From JAXLVB01 sp046329195 (GTDB taxonomy: Bacteria > Bacteroidota > Bacteroidia > Cytophagales > Spirosomataceae), in assembly GCA_046329195.1 (NCBI GenBank), contig JAXLVB010000001.1, positions 372,001-436,000 of the forward strand: 64,000 bases of DNA, given 5' to 3'. Shown piece by piece: positions 8,238 to 17,397 of the stretch. Position 1 is the first letter of the stretch. Each line of letters starts with the position of its first letter. The notes beneath the pieces are model-generated. The model had not been told where the DNA came from. It searched no databases and saw only the letters and a program-made list of their open reading frames with translations. The translations under genes and the position numbers were made by a program.

Positions 8238-9245
8238 ATGAAAACAACATCACTAGTTTCTACCCTTTTGTTAGTATTGGCTGGATGCGCTTCGGATGAC
8301 ATTACACAGCCATTGGATGATACTCTTTTTATTCAAGAAGTTTCAGAGCAAACAAGCTCCAAAAACCTAGATACCAAGAGTGCCACAACGTATCGTTATA
8401 CCCTACAAAAACAGGTACAGGATATTAGGGTTACATTCAATAGTAAATTTCTAACCAGTCCCGATCAAATAAGTACGCAAAGCAATGAATCTTACACATA
8501 TGACAACAATGGTTTTTTGACAACAAAATCCTACACTGAAACTACTGAAAATACGACTTCGACAGGTAAAACTACTACTCAGAAGCAGTTTGATACTCAG
8601 TACTCATATCAAGCAGGTAAGCTGATAAGTCAAACAAAAGTAGAGCGCACAATTAGACCTAATGGAACAACTACCCTAACTATTAACACCACTTATGAAT
8701 ACGATACAGCCGGAAAGATAGCCAAACAAACTATCAAACGATCAGATAGTTATGAAGAAACCCGAACGTTTAGCAATGGACAATTGGTTGCAATTACGGC
8801 AAAGTCTGTCAGCGGGAATGAGGGGTATAAAATCACAAATGGCTTGGTAGAGCGCATTACGTACCCAGACGGACGATACGCTACCTATGAGTATGATACC
8901 CTGCAGCGCCTTGTCAAATCTACAGTTTACGATGCCAACGGAACCATTAATATGTACTATACAATCGAATGGGCCAATGCCAAACCTCATAACCTTTCGC
9001 TGCCTTTGCTCAAGGGGCACCCAGACGAACAGGCAGTGAATGGAAAGCAAGGAATAATGGCGGCTTATCGCTTCTGGGGCGACGTCAACGGCAAAATGAC
9101 CCAATTAAACGAAAGTTTATACACCAGCCAAACTAATACTCAAGGCTTTGTAACTAATACTATCCTCAAAAACCAGCAGTTTGGTCTTACTGCTTCTGAC
9201 CCTGTTGAAGTGATTAATACAACGATTGTATATAAGTACCAATAA
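8238..9245 (+). CDS. Lipoprotein with YD/RHS-like repeats (335 aa)
   Basis: The N-terminus MKTTSLVSTLLLVLAGC is a clean lipoprotein signal with lipobox LAGC, Cys17 being the lipidated residue. The body is rich in Ser/Thr and contains short repeats resembling RHS/YD units (YTYDNNGFLTTKSYTE, YEYDTAGKIAKQTIKR, YATYEYDTLQRLVKSTVYDANG). Such units form beta-strands. The protein is far too short for an RHS toxin and shows no toxin domain. It lies 126 bp after the VWA/anti-sigma gene on the same strand and could belong to the sigma factor's regulon. Function unknown. Confidence 0.75.
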   Translation: MKTTSLVSTLLLVLAGCASDDITQPLDDTLFIQEVSEQTSSKNLDTKSATTYRYTLQKQVQDIRVTFNSKFLTSPDQISTQSNESYTYDNNGFLTTKSYTETTENTTSTGKTTTQKQFDTQYSYQAGKLISQTKVERTIRPNGTTTLTINTTYEYDTAGKIAKQTIKRSDSYEETRTFSNGQLVAITAKSVSGNEGYKITNGLVERITYPDGRYATYEYDTLQRLVKSTVYDANGTINMYYTIEWANAKPHNLSLPLLKGHPDEQAVNGKQGIMAAYRFWGDVNGKMTQLNESLYTSQTNTQGFVTNTILKNQQFGLTASDPVEVINTTIVYKYQ

Positions 9246-9247
9246 AA

Positions 9248-9286
9248 ACGGCAGGTCTGCTAATAAACTTCTAGCAGACCTGCCGT
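9248..9286. terminator. Bidirectional terminator hairpin
   Basis: A perfect 15-bp inverted repeat, ACGGCAGGTCTGCTA (9248-9262) and its complement (9272-9286), with a 9-nt loop. It starts 3 nt after the lipoprotein stop and lies between two convergent genes, so it can serve both. No long T-run follows on either side. Confidence 0.75.
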
Positions 9287-9308
9287 ATGATAGAATAAGG
9301 GCGAGTAA

Positions 9309-10343
9309 CTACCGGTTGATAGACACAGAACCTGAGCTAGCTCGCATGGTTACTTGCGTACCTCCGCCGTTGAGCCGGCCAACGACACGGTCTTTTTCGA
9401 TAGAACCGTCAAAGTTGCTCAACGAACCCACATTGACCCGATTGCCACGGAGGTCTAAGTCTAAGCCTTTGTTGAGGGGCATTTGTACTCTGATTCCGCC
9501 CGACGAAGTAGAGAGGTCAAGGTATTTGCCCAAAGTCGTCATTTCAATCTCGATGCTACCGCCGCTGGTGCTGGCTTTGAGCGATGCAGCGATGTCGTTC
9601 ATGTGGATAGAGCCTCCCGACGTAGAAGTCACCAACTCGCCTTGCACATGGTTGGCTTTGATGCTTCCTCCACTGGTGCGAGCCTGCACGGTACCGTCAA
9701 GATTGTAAAGCGAAATGCTCCCCCCCGACGTAACCAACCGAATATCCCCTTTGCATTGGTCTGCCTTGATGCTACCGCCGCTGGTTGCAAGGTCTAATAC
9801 ATCCTTGCAGTTGGTGAGTTCGATGCTACCACCCGAGGTGTTGCCTTTGATATTACCACTCAATTCGTCTAGGTGAAGGCTACCGCCACTAGTGCTAAAC
9901 TTCTGATTGCCAGTAAGATGGTCTAAGTGAATGCTTCCGCCGCTAGTCTTGAGGTCGGTGGTGGTTGAGGTTGGAACCTGTACTTTGAACGAAATACTCA
10001 ACGAGCGTTTCCAGTTCCAATCACGGTCTTCGTTTTTGCGTTTGGCTTCACAGAAAATCGTACCCGCTTCTTCTTTCACAATGATGTCATACTCTTTCAA
10101 ACGGTCTTCAATTTCTGACTGGCTGAGGTCGTTGGGCCAGCTGTTACCTCGGACATACACTTCTACCTTCGCTTCGCCATTTTGGCCTGATACTGTGATG
10201 CTTCCGCCTGAAGTACGCACATTGAGTGCTTTGATGCCAGAAGCCGGAAAAGTTTTGGTTTGATACGGTTTGGTGTCGTCTTTTTGAGCAAAAGCAACAA
10301 GAGTTACAAGAAAAAGAGCTACTACGGTGATGATGTTTTTCAT
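9309..10343 (-). CDS. DUF4097-family repeat protein, secreted (344 aa)
   Basis: The ATG at 10343 is chosen because it opens directly into a signal peptide (MKNIITVVALFLVTLVAFAQ); the frame extends 24 codons further upstream without signal character. The mature protein has about eleven repeats with the core [T/S]-S-G-G-S-[IVL], spaced about 18-22 residues (RTSGGSITV, KTSGGSIHL, STSGGSLHL, NTSGGSIEL and so on). This is the pattern of the DUF4097 'putative adhesin' family, predicted to form a right-handed beta-helix. In Bacteroidota these often sit near ECF sigma/anti-sigma genes, as the second copy at 39120 does here. Envelope location is likely; the molecular role is unknown. Confidence 0.85.
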   Translation of the reverse strand: MKNIITVVALFLVTLVAFAQKDDTKPYQTKTFPASGIKALNVRTSGGSITVSGQNGEAKVEVYVRGNSWPNDLSQSEIEDRLKEYDIIVKEEAGTIFCEAKRKNEDRDWNWKRSLSISFKVQVPTSTTTDLKTSGGSIHLDHLTGNQKFSTSGGSLHLDELSGNIKGNTSGGSIELTNCKDVLDLATSGGSIKADQCKGDIRLVTSGGSISLYNLDGTVQARTSGGSIKANHVQGELVTSTSGGSIHMNDIAASLKASTSGGSIEIEMTTLGKYLDLSTSSGGIRVQMPLNKGLDLDLRGNRVNVGSLSNFDGSIEKDRVVGRLNGGGTQVTMRASSGSVSINR

Positions 10344-10428
10344 GGTTTTATATGGATTTTTGTAAAAGATGCAAAAATGCCCTCCAATGTTGCATGAAAA
10401 ACCACGAATTGACAAAAAACTTCACTCG

Positions 10429-11270
10429 CTATTTCACCCGATAAGCCACCACCTTGTTTTTGTAGAAGGTAGGTACCAGTAGCAACTTTTTAGAAGGAAT
10501 ATATTCAATATCAGCCGTGTTGATTTTGTCGGCCATGCTATCAATCAACAAGTTTTTTTGTCCGTTAGCACTCACATGCCAGAGTTTGCCGAGCCACTCA
10601 GTTACAAAATAACCGCCCTTGCCATCGGCCTCGATGCCGTCAATACCACGCCCCTCACGAGCCATGCCATCGGCTACCGAGGAGAGTTGTTTGCTACCCA
10701 AATCCAACCGATACAACACGCCATCGCCATTCCCAACGATAAGGGTACCTTTCTCAAAGAATAAACCGTTTGGGTTATTCAACGGTGCTCCTTCTAACAC
10801 TTTTTCGAGTTTGCCGTCTGAAAGTTTCCAAATACGATTGGCACGCATATCGGTCACGTACACTGCTTTGTGTTGCGTATCTACCGTAATGTCGTTAAGC
10901 ATTTTGGCTTCGGGTACCTCATATTTGTTCAAGACTTTGCCTGTGTTGGCATCTATTTCTACCAACGCAAAAAGCCCGCTGCATAGAGTTTATCGCCAAT
11001 GAGCCCCATACCTTTGATGGCGTTGAGTCCAGGCGTAAAGACTCGTTGCTGGATTTTGCCGTCAAGACTTAGTTTGGCTACAAAACTGTTTTGGTTTTCG
11101 GCTATCGAAGTGCCGTTAATACACGATACAAATAGGCAATTACGCTTGGCATCGAACAGTACCGACTCGGGCGTGCTTACCGTCGTATCGGTTTCCCAGT
11201 GTTTTTCCAGAGTTTGGGCATAGACATGAGCCGAACCAAGAATCAGTAAAGCAAGCAAGGTTTGTTTCAT
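10429..11270 (-). pseudogene. SMP-30/gluconolactonase-like beta-propeller gene, frameshifted
   Basis: Two adjoining frames together encode one family protein. The upstream part (ATG at 11270, signal peptide MKQTLLALLILGSAHVYAQ) runs to GDKLYAAG and then stops after FLRW. The downstream frame continues LVEIDANTGKVLNKYEVPEA to the end at 10429 and contains SMP-30/NHL-like blades (LNDITVDTQHKAVYVTDM, NNPNGLFFEKGTLIVGNGDG). The break falls in a run of five T on the coding strand (plus strand around 10970-10975, CGCAAAAAGCC). Removing one T restores G-F-A-L-V-E-I-D. The cause is either a real inactivating indel or a homopolymer read error. An intact version would be a secreted propeller of about 280 aa. 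Confidence 0.8.
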
Positions 11271-11347
11271 CAGAATAAGCGATTTGGAGGATTGTTTAGT
11301 CAAATGTACAACCAAATTCGCTAATTGACTATGGGTTTTGTATGCCT

Positions 11348-13786
11348 CTATTCCGCTTTCAAACTTTTGACAGGGTTTATCAACGCTGCTTTAATAGACT
11401 GATAACCTACTGTGAGGAGGGCTATTAGGATAGAAACTATACCCGCCACTACAAACATCCACCAGCTGATTTCGATTCTAAAGGCAAAATCTTGAAGCCA
11501 TTTATTCATCGCATAATAGGCAATAGGCGAGGCAATCAGAATCGAGAGTCCAACGAGTTTTAAGAAGTCAATCGAAAGCATGGTGGTAATGCTCGCAACC
11601 GAAGCTCCCAACACTTTCCGAATGCCAATTTCTTTGGTACGCTGCTCAGCAATGTAGGTAACCAAGCCAAACAAGCCTAAGCAGGCAATAAGTATGGTCA
11701 GTATAGCAAAAATCAGGGCTATTTGTCCAACCCGTTCTTCGGCTCTGTACATGTCGTCGAAGGCTTCGTCCATAAACTGATAGCTAAACGGCATACCCGG
11801 CGCAGCACTATTCCATTTTCCTTGAACCTGCTGTACCAGATGCTGCACATCGGGCGTATTGACCCGAAAGGCCATCGCCCAATTACTGGGACCCAAGCGG
11901 AAGCAAAGTGGAGCAATGGTTTGATGTAGCGACTCAAAGTTGAAGTCTTTTACCACACCGACAATTTGGTACGTTAGGTCAAGGGTACCTGTGTTTCCAC
12001 TGGAGGAATAGAGTTTTTTACCTAACGGATTGGCATAACCCAACATTTTGGCTGCGGCCTCATTAATGATAACAGCCGTAGAATCAGTGCCAAATGCTCT
12101 GGAGAAACTGCGCCCCTGCACGATGTCCATGCCCAAAGTCGAGATGTAGTCGTAGTCTATATTCCAAACCTGCATGTTGAAGCTATTACCCAGGTTCATC
12201 ACTGCTTCCTTGGCAAAGGTATTGTCGCTTCTCGACGAATTTGAGACTGGTAAATAGGCACCAAATGTCCCACTTTTAACCCCTGCCAACTTAGTGATTT
12301 CGTTTTTGAACGACTCAGCACTATTTTCTAACACGCCCGTTCCTCTCAAAATCAAGACTTGGTCTTTGTTGAAGCCCAGTTTTTTGGTTTGAATATAATT
12401 GAGCTGCTGATAAACGATAATAGTGCCAATGACCAAAACAATAGAGGTTACAAACTGAAAGGTAACCAGTACGTTACGCAGACTACTCCGTCGAAAACCC
12501 GCATTCAATTTGCTTTTGAGCACCTCTAAAGGCTGAAACGACGATAAAAAGAAGGCTGGATAATAACCTGCCACAATGCCAACGCCCAATGGCAACAACA
12601 ATAAAACAGGAAGAATTGAAGGCTGCACCAAGTCGCCAAGGGTAAAGACTTTGGCCGTTAACAGGTTGAATGATGGCAAAAGTGCCCAAGCCAGCGCCAG
12701 CGCAATGACAAAGGCCAGATAGCTGGTGAGGGTTGACTCGGCGATGAATTGACCAATTAAAGCCCCACGCTCCGTGCCCAGTACCTTCCGAATACCTACC
12801 TCTTTGGCTCTCTTGACCGAGCGGGCCGTGCTTAAATTCATGAAATTGATGCAGGCAATTAACAGCAAAAACAAAGCTACCGCCGAAAAAATATAAACGT
12901 ACTGGATGTTACCATTCACACTTAATTCGGGAAAACGGTCAGAGCGCAAGTGGATGTCTGTAATAGGCATGAGCGAATACCCGAGGTGATTATCCGCCTT
13001 TTCAAACTCCTTCATGCTCTTAATCTCCATGAACTGCTTGGCTTGAGGCAGTACGTATTTTTCGAGTACGTCGTCAAAATTCTTCTCAAAAGCCTTGGGG
13101 TCGGCATCTTCTCTCAGCACGATGTATGTCTGAAAGTTGTGACTCAAGTAATTGCCCAAGCTGTAGCTTCGGAGGTTATCCATTGAGAGCAACACATCAA
13201 AATGAAAATGACTGTTGGAGGGTATAGTTTCCATTACTGCAGTCACCTTGTACAGAACGGGTTGGTTAACGCCCACTTCTAACGTTTTGCCAACGGCATC
13301 GGTCGTACCAAAGTATTTTTGCGCTGCATCGGCGCTGATGACGGCACTGTTGGGGTTATCTAAACCATGCTTAGGGTCGCCTGTGAGAACGGGCAGACTA
13401 AACACATCAAACACCGTCGAATCAGTGTAAGCAATACGCTGCTCGTTGAGGTATTCGCTCCCTTTTTTGATGAATTTAGACCCCTCCGACGTGTAGAAAC
13501 GCACAAACTGCTCTACTTGGGGGTATTCTCGTTTGAGTGTAGCGCCCATCGGGTCGGAGCAAACGGCCAAGCGCAAATCAGACCCACCAAACCGAATATC
13601 TGAGTTGATTCGATAGATACGACCTACCTTTTCATGAAAGCGATCGTAGCTCAGTTCATCAATTACGTACAAGCTAATCAACAAAAAGCAACACAAGCCC
13701 AGCGCCAGTCCTACCATGTTGATAAGCGAATACACCTTGTTTTTGAGTAGGTTTCTCCAAGCGATTTTAAGATAATTTTTAATCAT
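11348..13786 (-). CDS. FtsX/MacB-like ABC transporter permease (812 aa)
   Basis: Same architecture as the permease at 674. It starts MIKNYLKIAWRNLLKNKVYS, with a first helix at about 21-43, then MacB_PCD, three helices (about 290-425), a second periplasmic domain (about 440-690) and three terminal helices. Coupling motifs are KRAKEVGIRKVLGT (near 328) and EQRTKEIGIRKVLGAS (near 712). It lies downstream of the ATPase at 13961 in the same orientation with a 174-bp gap that shows no clear terminator. It therefore probably belongs to the adaptor-ATPase-permease run that begins at 19473. Confidence 0.93.
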   Translation of the reverse strand: MIKNYLKIAWRNLLKNKVYSLINMVGLALGLCCFLLISLYVIDELSYDRFHEKVGRIYRINSDIRFGGSDLRLAVCSDPMGATLKREYPQVEQFVRFYTSEGSKFIKKGSEYLNEQRIAYTDSTVFDVFSLPVLTGDPKHGLDNPNSAVISADAAQKYFGTTDAVGKTLEVGVNQPVLYKVTAVMETIPSNSHFHFDVLLSMDNLRSYSLGNYLSHNFQTYIVLREDADPKAFEKNFDDVLEKYVLPQAKQFMEIKSMKEFEKADNHLGYSLMPITDIHLRSDRFPELSVNGNIQYVYIFSAVALFLLLIACINFMNLSTARSVKRAKEVGIRKVLGTERGALIGQFIAESTLTSYLAFVIALALAWALLPSFNLLTAKVFTLGDLVQPSILPVLLLLPLGVGIVAGYYPAFFLSSFQPLEVLKSKLNAGFRRSSLRNVLVTFQFVTSIVLVIGTIIVYQQLNYIQTKKLGFNKDQVLILRGTGVLENSAESFKNEITKLAGVKSGTFGAYLPVSNSSRSDNTFAKEAVMNLGNSFNMQVWNIDYDYISTLGMDIVQGRSFSRAFGTDSTAVIINEAAAKMLGYANPLGKKLYSSSGNTGTLDLTYQIVGVVKDFNFESLHQTIAPLCFRLGPSNWAMAFRVNTPDVQHLVQQVQGKWNSAAPGMPFSYQFMDEAFDDMYRAEERVGQIALIFAILTILIACLGLFGLVTYIAEQRTKEIGIRKVLGASVASITTMLSIDFLKLVGLSILIASPIAYYAMNKWLQDFAFRIEISWWMFVVAGIVSILIALLTVGYQSIKAALINPVKSLKAE

Positions 13787-13960
13787 GGCTATTTAGTTTT
13801 TAAGAATATTTTCAACCCGAAAACAACGTCTAGCCAACTATCTTGTCAATCATTAAGGCTGACAAAACAATTGACAGTTAGTTACTTAGATGGCTTTTTG
13901 AGCGATAGGGTTACGCTCTGAAACGAAAATATTTTCACTTAAAACCGCTCATGAATCCAC

Positions 13961-14626
13961 CTACTCCATCACCTTCCCGTCCATCAGATTCAGGATACGA
14001 TTCCCGTATTCTGCGTTTTTCTCTGAGTGTGTTACTTGGATGATGGTCACGCCGTCTTTTTCGTTCAGTTCTTTGAACAACTTCATGATTTCTTCGGCTT
14101 GGGCCGACTGAAGGTTGCCCGTTGGCTCGTCGGCCAAAATGAGCTTGGGCTGGCCAATCAGTGCACGAGCTACACCTACCAACTGCTGCTGCCCACCCGA
14201 AAGCTGGGTCGGAAACAGGTCTTTTTTGGCTACCATATTGAAACGGTCGAGTAGTTCGGCAATGCGGCTTTTCCGCTCCGAACCACTTACATTCTTGTAC
14301 AAAAGCGGCGTTTCGAGGTTTTCGTACACCGTCAGTTCGTCAATCAAATGGTACGCCTGAAACACAAAACCAATGTAGTGTTTGTACATTTCGGAGCGTT
14401 TTTTCTCGCTCAATCGGTGTACGGGTTCGTCAAAGAAAAAATATTCGCCAGCTGTGGGTTGGTCGAGCATCCCAATGATATTGAGCAAGGTGGACTTGCC
14501 GGCTCCTGAAGGTCCCATAATCGAAACAAACTCGCCCTCTTTGATTTGAGCCGATACGTGTCGTAAAATGTAACTTTTGGTGAAGCCGTTAGAATAATAT
14601 TTCTCTATGTTTTGGAGTTGAATCAT
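13961..14626 (-). CDS. ABC transporter ATP-binding protein, LolD/MacB type, with divergent signature (221 aa)
   Basis: Single nucleotide-binding domain. Walker A is GPSGAGKST (near residue 40), the Q-loop FVFQAYHLIDE, the ABC signature LSGGQQQ, Walker B LILADEPTGN and the H-loop VTHS. Two positions differ from the family norm and from the sister ATPase at 17381. The signature continues LVGVARAL instead of RVAIARA, and the D-loop is NLQSAQ instead of NLDS. The catalytic Glu after Walker B and the H-loop His are present, so activity is not excluded. It lies between two permease genes and presumably energises one of them, perhaps as half of a heterodimer (inference). Confidence 0.92.
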   Translation of the reverse strand: MIQLQNIEKYYSNGFTKSYILRHVSAQIKEGEFVSIMGPSGAGKSTLLNIIGMLDQPTAGEYFFFDEPVHRLSEKKRSEMYKHYIGFVFQAYHLIDELTVYENLETPLLYKNVSGSERKSRIAELLDRFNMVAKKDLFPTQLSGGQQQLVGVARALIGQPKLILADEPTGNLQSAQAEEIMKLFKELNEKDGVTIIQVTHSEKNAEYGNRILNLMDGKVME

Positions 14627-14681
14627 GGTTCAAAACAGTGTTAGTGATGGGTAATGGAGTCAGGAGATGGTTACGCTCTAT

Positions 14682-17087
14682 TTACTCCGATTTTAAGGCA
14701 TTTACAGGATTGGCAATGGCGGCTCGGAGTGTTTCGTAGCTCACGGTAAGTCCTGCAATCAGTATAGTGACTAAAATAGCCGCTACAATCTCGATAGGAC
14801 CAATGCTAATGCGGTAGGTGTAATCTTCGAGCCAGAGGTTACAGAGCCACCAGCCTAATGGAGCTGCTATCACAAAAGCTACCGAAATAAGACGTATAAA
14901 TTCTTTACCAAATAACCCCAAAATGCTACCTACGCTGGCTCCTAAGACTTTGCGAACGCCGATTTCTTTGGTCTTTTGAGAAGCCATAAACGACACCAAG
15001 CCGTACAAACCCAGGCAAGCTATAAAAATGGCCAACGCCGAAAACACCCGAATCACAATGAGCATGACGTTTTCTTGCTCATTGTTTTGGGCGATACTCT
15101 CATCCAGAAATTCTTGTTCGTATAGGTAGTTTGGAAAGTACTGGTTCCATAGCTTTTCGATGGCCTTCAGCGTGGTACTTAGGTTAGCAGCACTGAGCTT
15201 GGCGGCACAGTTATAATGGATGTTTTTGTACGTAAAAATCGCCACAGGGTCAATACCACTTTGGAACGAATTGTTATTCCAGTTTTTGATGACTCCATAA
15301 ATGGGAGCATCTACTCCCCACACCCGTAAGGTCTTGCCTATTACTTCGTTGGGGTTTTTGGCTCCTACTTTTTCTACAAATTTTTCGTTGACCAAGTACC
15401 CTCTAATGGTATCACTTTCAGGGATGTTCTTGCCTGCAACTAACTGTAAACCAAATGTTTCAATATAGTACTTGTCGGCATTTTTAGTGTTTATTTGCCA
15501 AAGCTCATCCTTCTGACGAGTATCATATCGCAGATTGGAGGTATTACTCGAATTGGTGGTAGGCACAAATAAGCACATGCTGGCATTTTGTACGCCCGGA
15601 ATAGTCATTAGCTGACTACGAAATGTAGTTTGATTGATTTTCTCGGGCGTAGGAATGTTAAAATTTACAATGGCCTTCGTATCATAACCCACCGACTGAG
15701 TGCGCATGAAGTCCACTTGATTATTGACGACAATCGTGCAGATAATCAGCAGCTGAGTAAGGATAAACTGCGTAACGACCAATACCCGCCGCACCGACAT
15801 CCCGCCCACTTGCTGGCTGGTGATTCGGCCTTTGAGTGCCTGTACAGGCTTAAATCCTGCCAAAATTAATCCTGGATATGACCCTGCCAGTAGTACTACT
15901 ACAAATAGTAAACCTACCAAGAACTGCCAAAGTGCAGGGTCTTGCCAATGCACAGCACTTGGCCAAGCGGCTTCGCTATCGAGCCAGTCGTTGAGATTGG
16001 GGAGCAGCCAAGCCGCTATCAGTAACCCTACCCCCAACGATGCAAACGTAATAAGGGCTGTTTCAGCCATAAACTGCCAGAACACCTGCATCCGAGTGCC
16101 GCCAATTACCTTCCGAACGCCTACTTCTTTGGAACGGCGTAGCGCCTGTGCCGTGGCCATATTTACAAAATTGATACAAGCCGTGATAATCAAGAAAATC
16201 CCGATAATGCCCATTACCCAAATCCACTTGTAAGGCATCGGTCCATAGTAAATTTCTGAATGCCGTAGGCTTCTAAACGGTACCAGCGGGTGCGCATACG
16301 ACTTATAGTCGGCACCGTGATACTTTTTAGTAAGACCTTGCATGAGTTTTTCCATTTGACCTACCGTAACATGCTCTGGCAAAAGCGTTAGGCAGTAGGT
16401 ACTGGAATTTACACCTCCCCAATGGTCGAGTCCAGAGCCGCCGTAGTCAAAATCTTTATTGGCTTCGAGGGTGGCAAACGATACAAAGATTTCAAAGGGA
16501 AAAGCTGTGTTTTCAGGAATATCTTCTACAATACCCGCCACGGTCAGGTCTAAAGCGTTTTCCAAACGGAAGATTTGGCCAATGGGATCGGCTTTACCAA
16601 AGTATTTTTCGGCGATTTTTTGGGTGAGCACCACACTTTGGGGCTTGGCAAGGGCACTGGCGTTGCCTCTTTTCCATTGATAATCAAACAGCTGAAAATA
16701 CTCTGGCTGTGTATAGGCCAATTTTTGCCCTCGTTCTTTGAACTTCTTCGTTGTTTTGGTGGTGGGGTCTTGAATACTAATCAATTTACCCCACGAACCA
16801 ATGCAGATGGTAGAAGTCAGCTGTGGAAATTCGGTACGCATGGCTTTCCACATGGGTGCAGGCACACCACGAGAGTAACTATTGCCATCAAAATGAAATT
16901 CGGTCGTCACCTGATACACTCGGTCTATCTTGGTGTGGTGAGCATCGTAGCTGGTTTGATGACGTACAAACCAGTAAATCAATATGCTACACGCTATCCC
17001 TAACGATAGCCCCAGCACATTGAGTAAGGCATAGATGCGGTTTCGTAACAGATTACGAAACGCCACAATGAGATAATTTTTGAACAT
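14682..17087 (-). CDS. FtsX/MacB-like ABC transporter permease (801 aa)
   Basis: Full-length double-FtsX permease starting MFKNYLIVAFRNLLRNRIYA. Helix 1 is at about 21-41, followed by a periplasmic MacB_PCD domain, three helices at about 285-410, a second periplasmic domain, and three terminal helices. Coupling motifs: LRRSKEVGVRKVIGGTR (near 318) and SQKTKEIGVRKVLGAS (near 705). The 55-bp gap to the ATPase gene downstream argues for one transcript. The 293 bp upstream, towards the other ATPase, contain a broken Uma2-like gene on the opposite strand. Confidence 0.93.
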   Translation of the reverse strand: MFKNYLIVAFRNLLRNRIYALLNVLGLSLGIACSILIYWFVRHQTSYDAHHTKIDRVYQVTTEFHFDGNSYSRGVPAPMWKAMRTEFPQLTSTICIGSWGKLISIQDPTTKTTKKFKERGQKLAYTQPEYFQLFDYQWKRGNASALAKPQSVVLTQKIAEKYFGKADPIGQIFRLENALDLTVAGIVEDIPENTAFPFEIFVSFATLEANKDFDYGGSGLDHWGGVNSSTYCLTLLPEHVTVGQMEKLMQGLTKKYHGADYKSYAHPLVPFRSLRHSEIYYGPMPYKWIWVMGIIGIFLIITACINFVNMATAQALRRSKEVGVRKVIGGTRMQVFWQFMAETALITFASLGVGLLIAAWLLPNLNDWLDSEAAWPSAVHWQDPALWQFLVGLLFVVVLLAGSYPGLILAGFKPVQALKGRITSQQVGGMSVRRVLVVTQFILTQLLIICTIVVNNQVDFMRTQSVGYDTKAIVNFNIPTPEKINQTTFRSQLMTIPGVQNASMCLFVPTTNSSNTSNLRYDTRQKDELWQINTKNADKYYIETFGLQLVAGKNIPESDTIRGYLVNEKFVEKVGAKNPNEVIGKTLRVWGVDAPIYGVIKNWNNNSFQSGIDPVAIFTYKNIHYNCAAKLSAANLSTTLKAIEKLWNQYFPNYLYEQEFLDESIAQNNEQENVMLIVIRVFSALAIFIACLGLYGLVSFMASQKTKEIGVRKVLGASVGSILGLFGKEFIRLISVAFVIAAPLGWWLCNLWLEDYTYRISIGPIEIVAAILVTILIAGLTVSYETLRAAIANPVNALKSE

Positions 17088-17132
17088 AGTACTATACCGA
17101 AAATTTATTATTTTGCATGAAAACAGACAGTC

Positions 17133-17397
17133 ATGTATTTTCCAGAAGCCAGTTTAGTTAGGAGTATTAATGCCCCCAAAGAACACCAACGAGTCATTAG
17201 TAAATTGACGACCTGTTTGGGAATGTTGTTCTATTTTGAACATAAAATTCATCTCGAACCGCTTCCTAAAAGAGGGTCAATCAAGCCCAGTCCCTGATAT
17301 TTTGTTATTTGGTAACGAAGAACAACAAACGCCCATTATTATCGAGGTTTGTCGTTACTTCTGTAGTATCAATTCAAGGCTTAAATATGAAATTTAG
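17133..17397 (+). pseudogene. Uma2-family (PD-(D/E)xK-type) endonuclease remnant, frameshifted and truncated
   Basis: Frame 1 from the ATG at 17133 reads MYFPEASLVRSINAPKEHQR, then ISKLTTCLGMLFYFE and LEPLPK, stopping at 17297. A second frame, shifted by one, takes over with SPVPDILLFGNEEQQTPIII followed by EVC, and ends at 17397. The P-D-[IL]-[IVL]-[LV]-[YF]-x-N-E and [IV]-I-E-V pieces and their order match the Asp- and Glu-bearing strands of Uma2/DUF820 proteins, which are common in Cytophagales as standalone copies. Later catalytic parts are missing. Its last 17 bp overlap the 3' end of the ATPase gene at 17381. Recognition is by eye only. Confidence 0.55.

Noticed and set aside
8238..9245. 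RHS-type polymorphic toxin
   Set aside because: Only a few YD-like units, a lipoprotein signal, no core-cap or C-terminal toxin domain and no immunity gene.
13800..13960. Inverted repeat TTGTCA/TGACAA between an ATPase and a permease gene
   Set aside because: Only 6 bp with an 11-nt spacer in AT-rich DNA, no T-run; too weak to call a terminator or operator.
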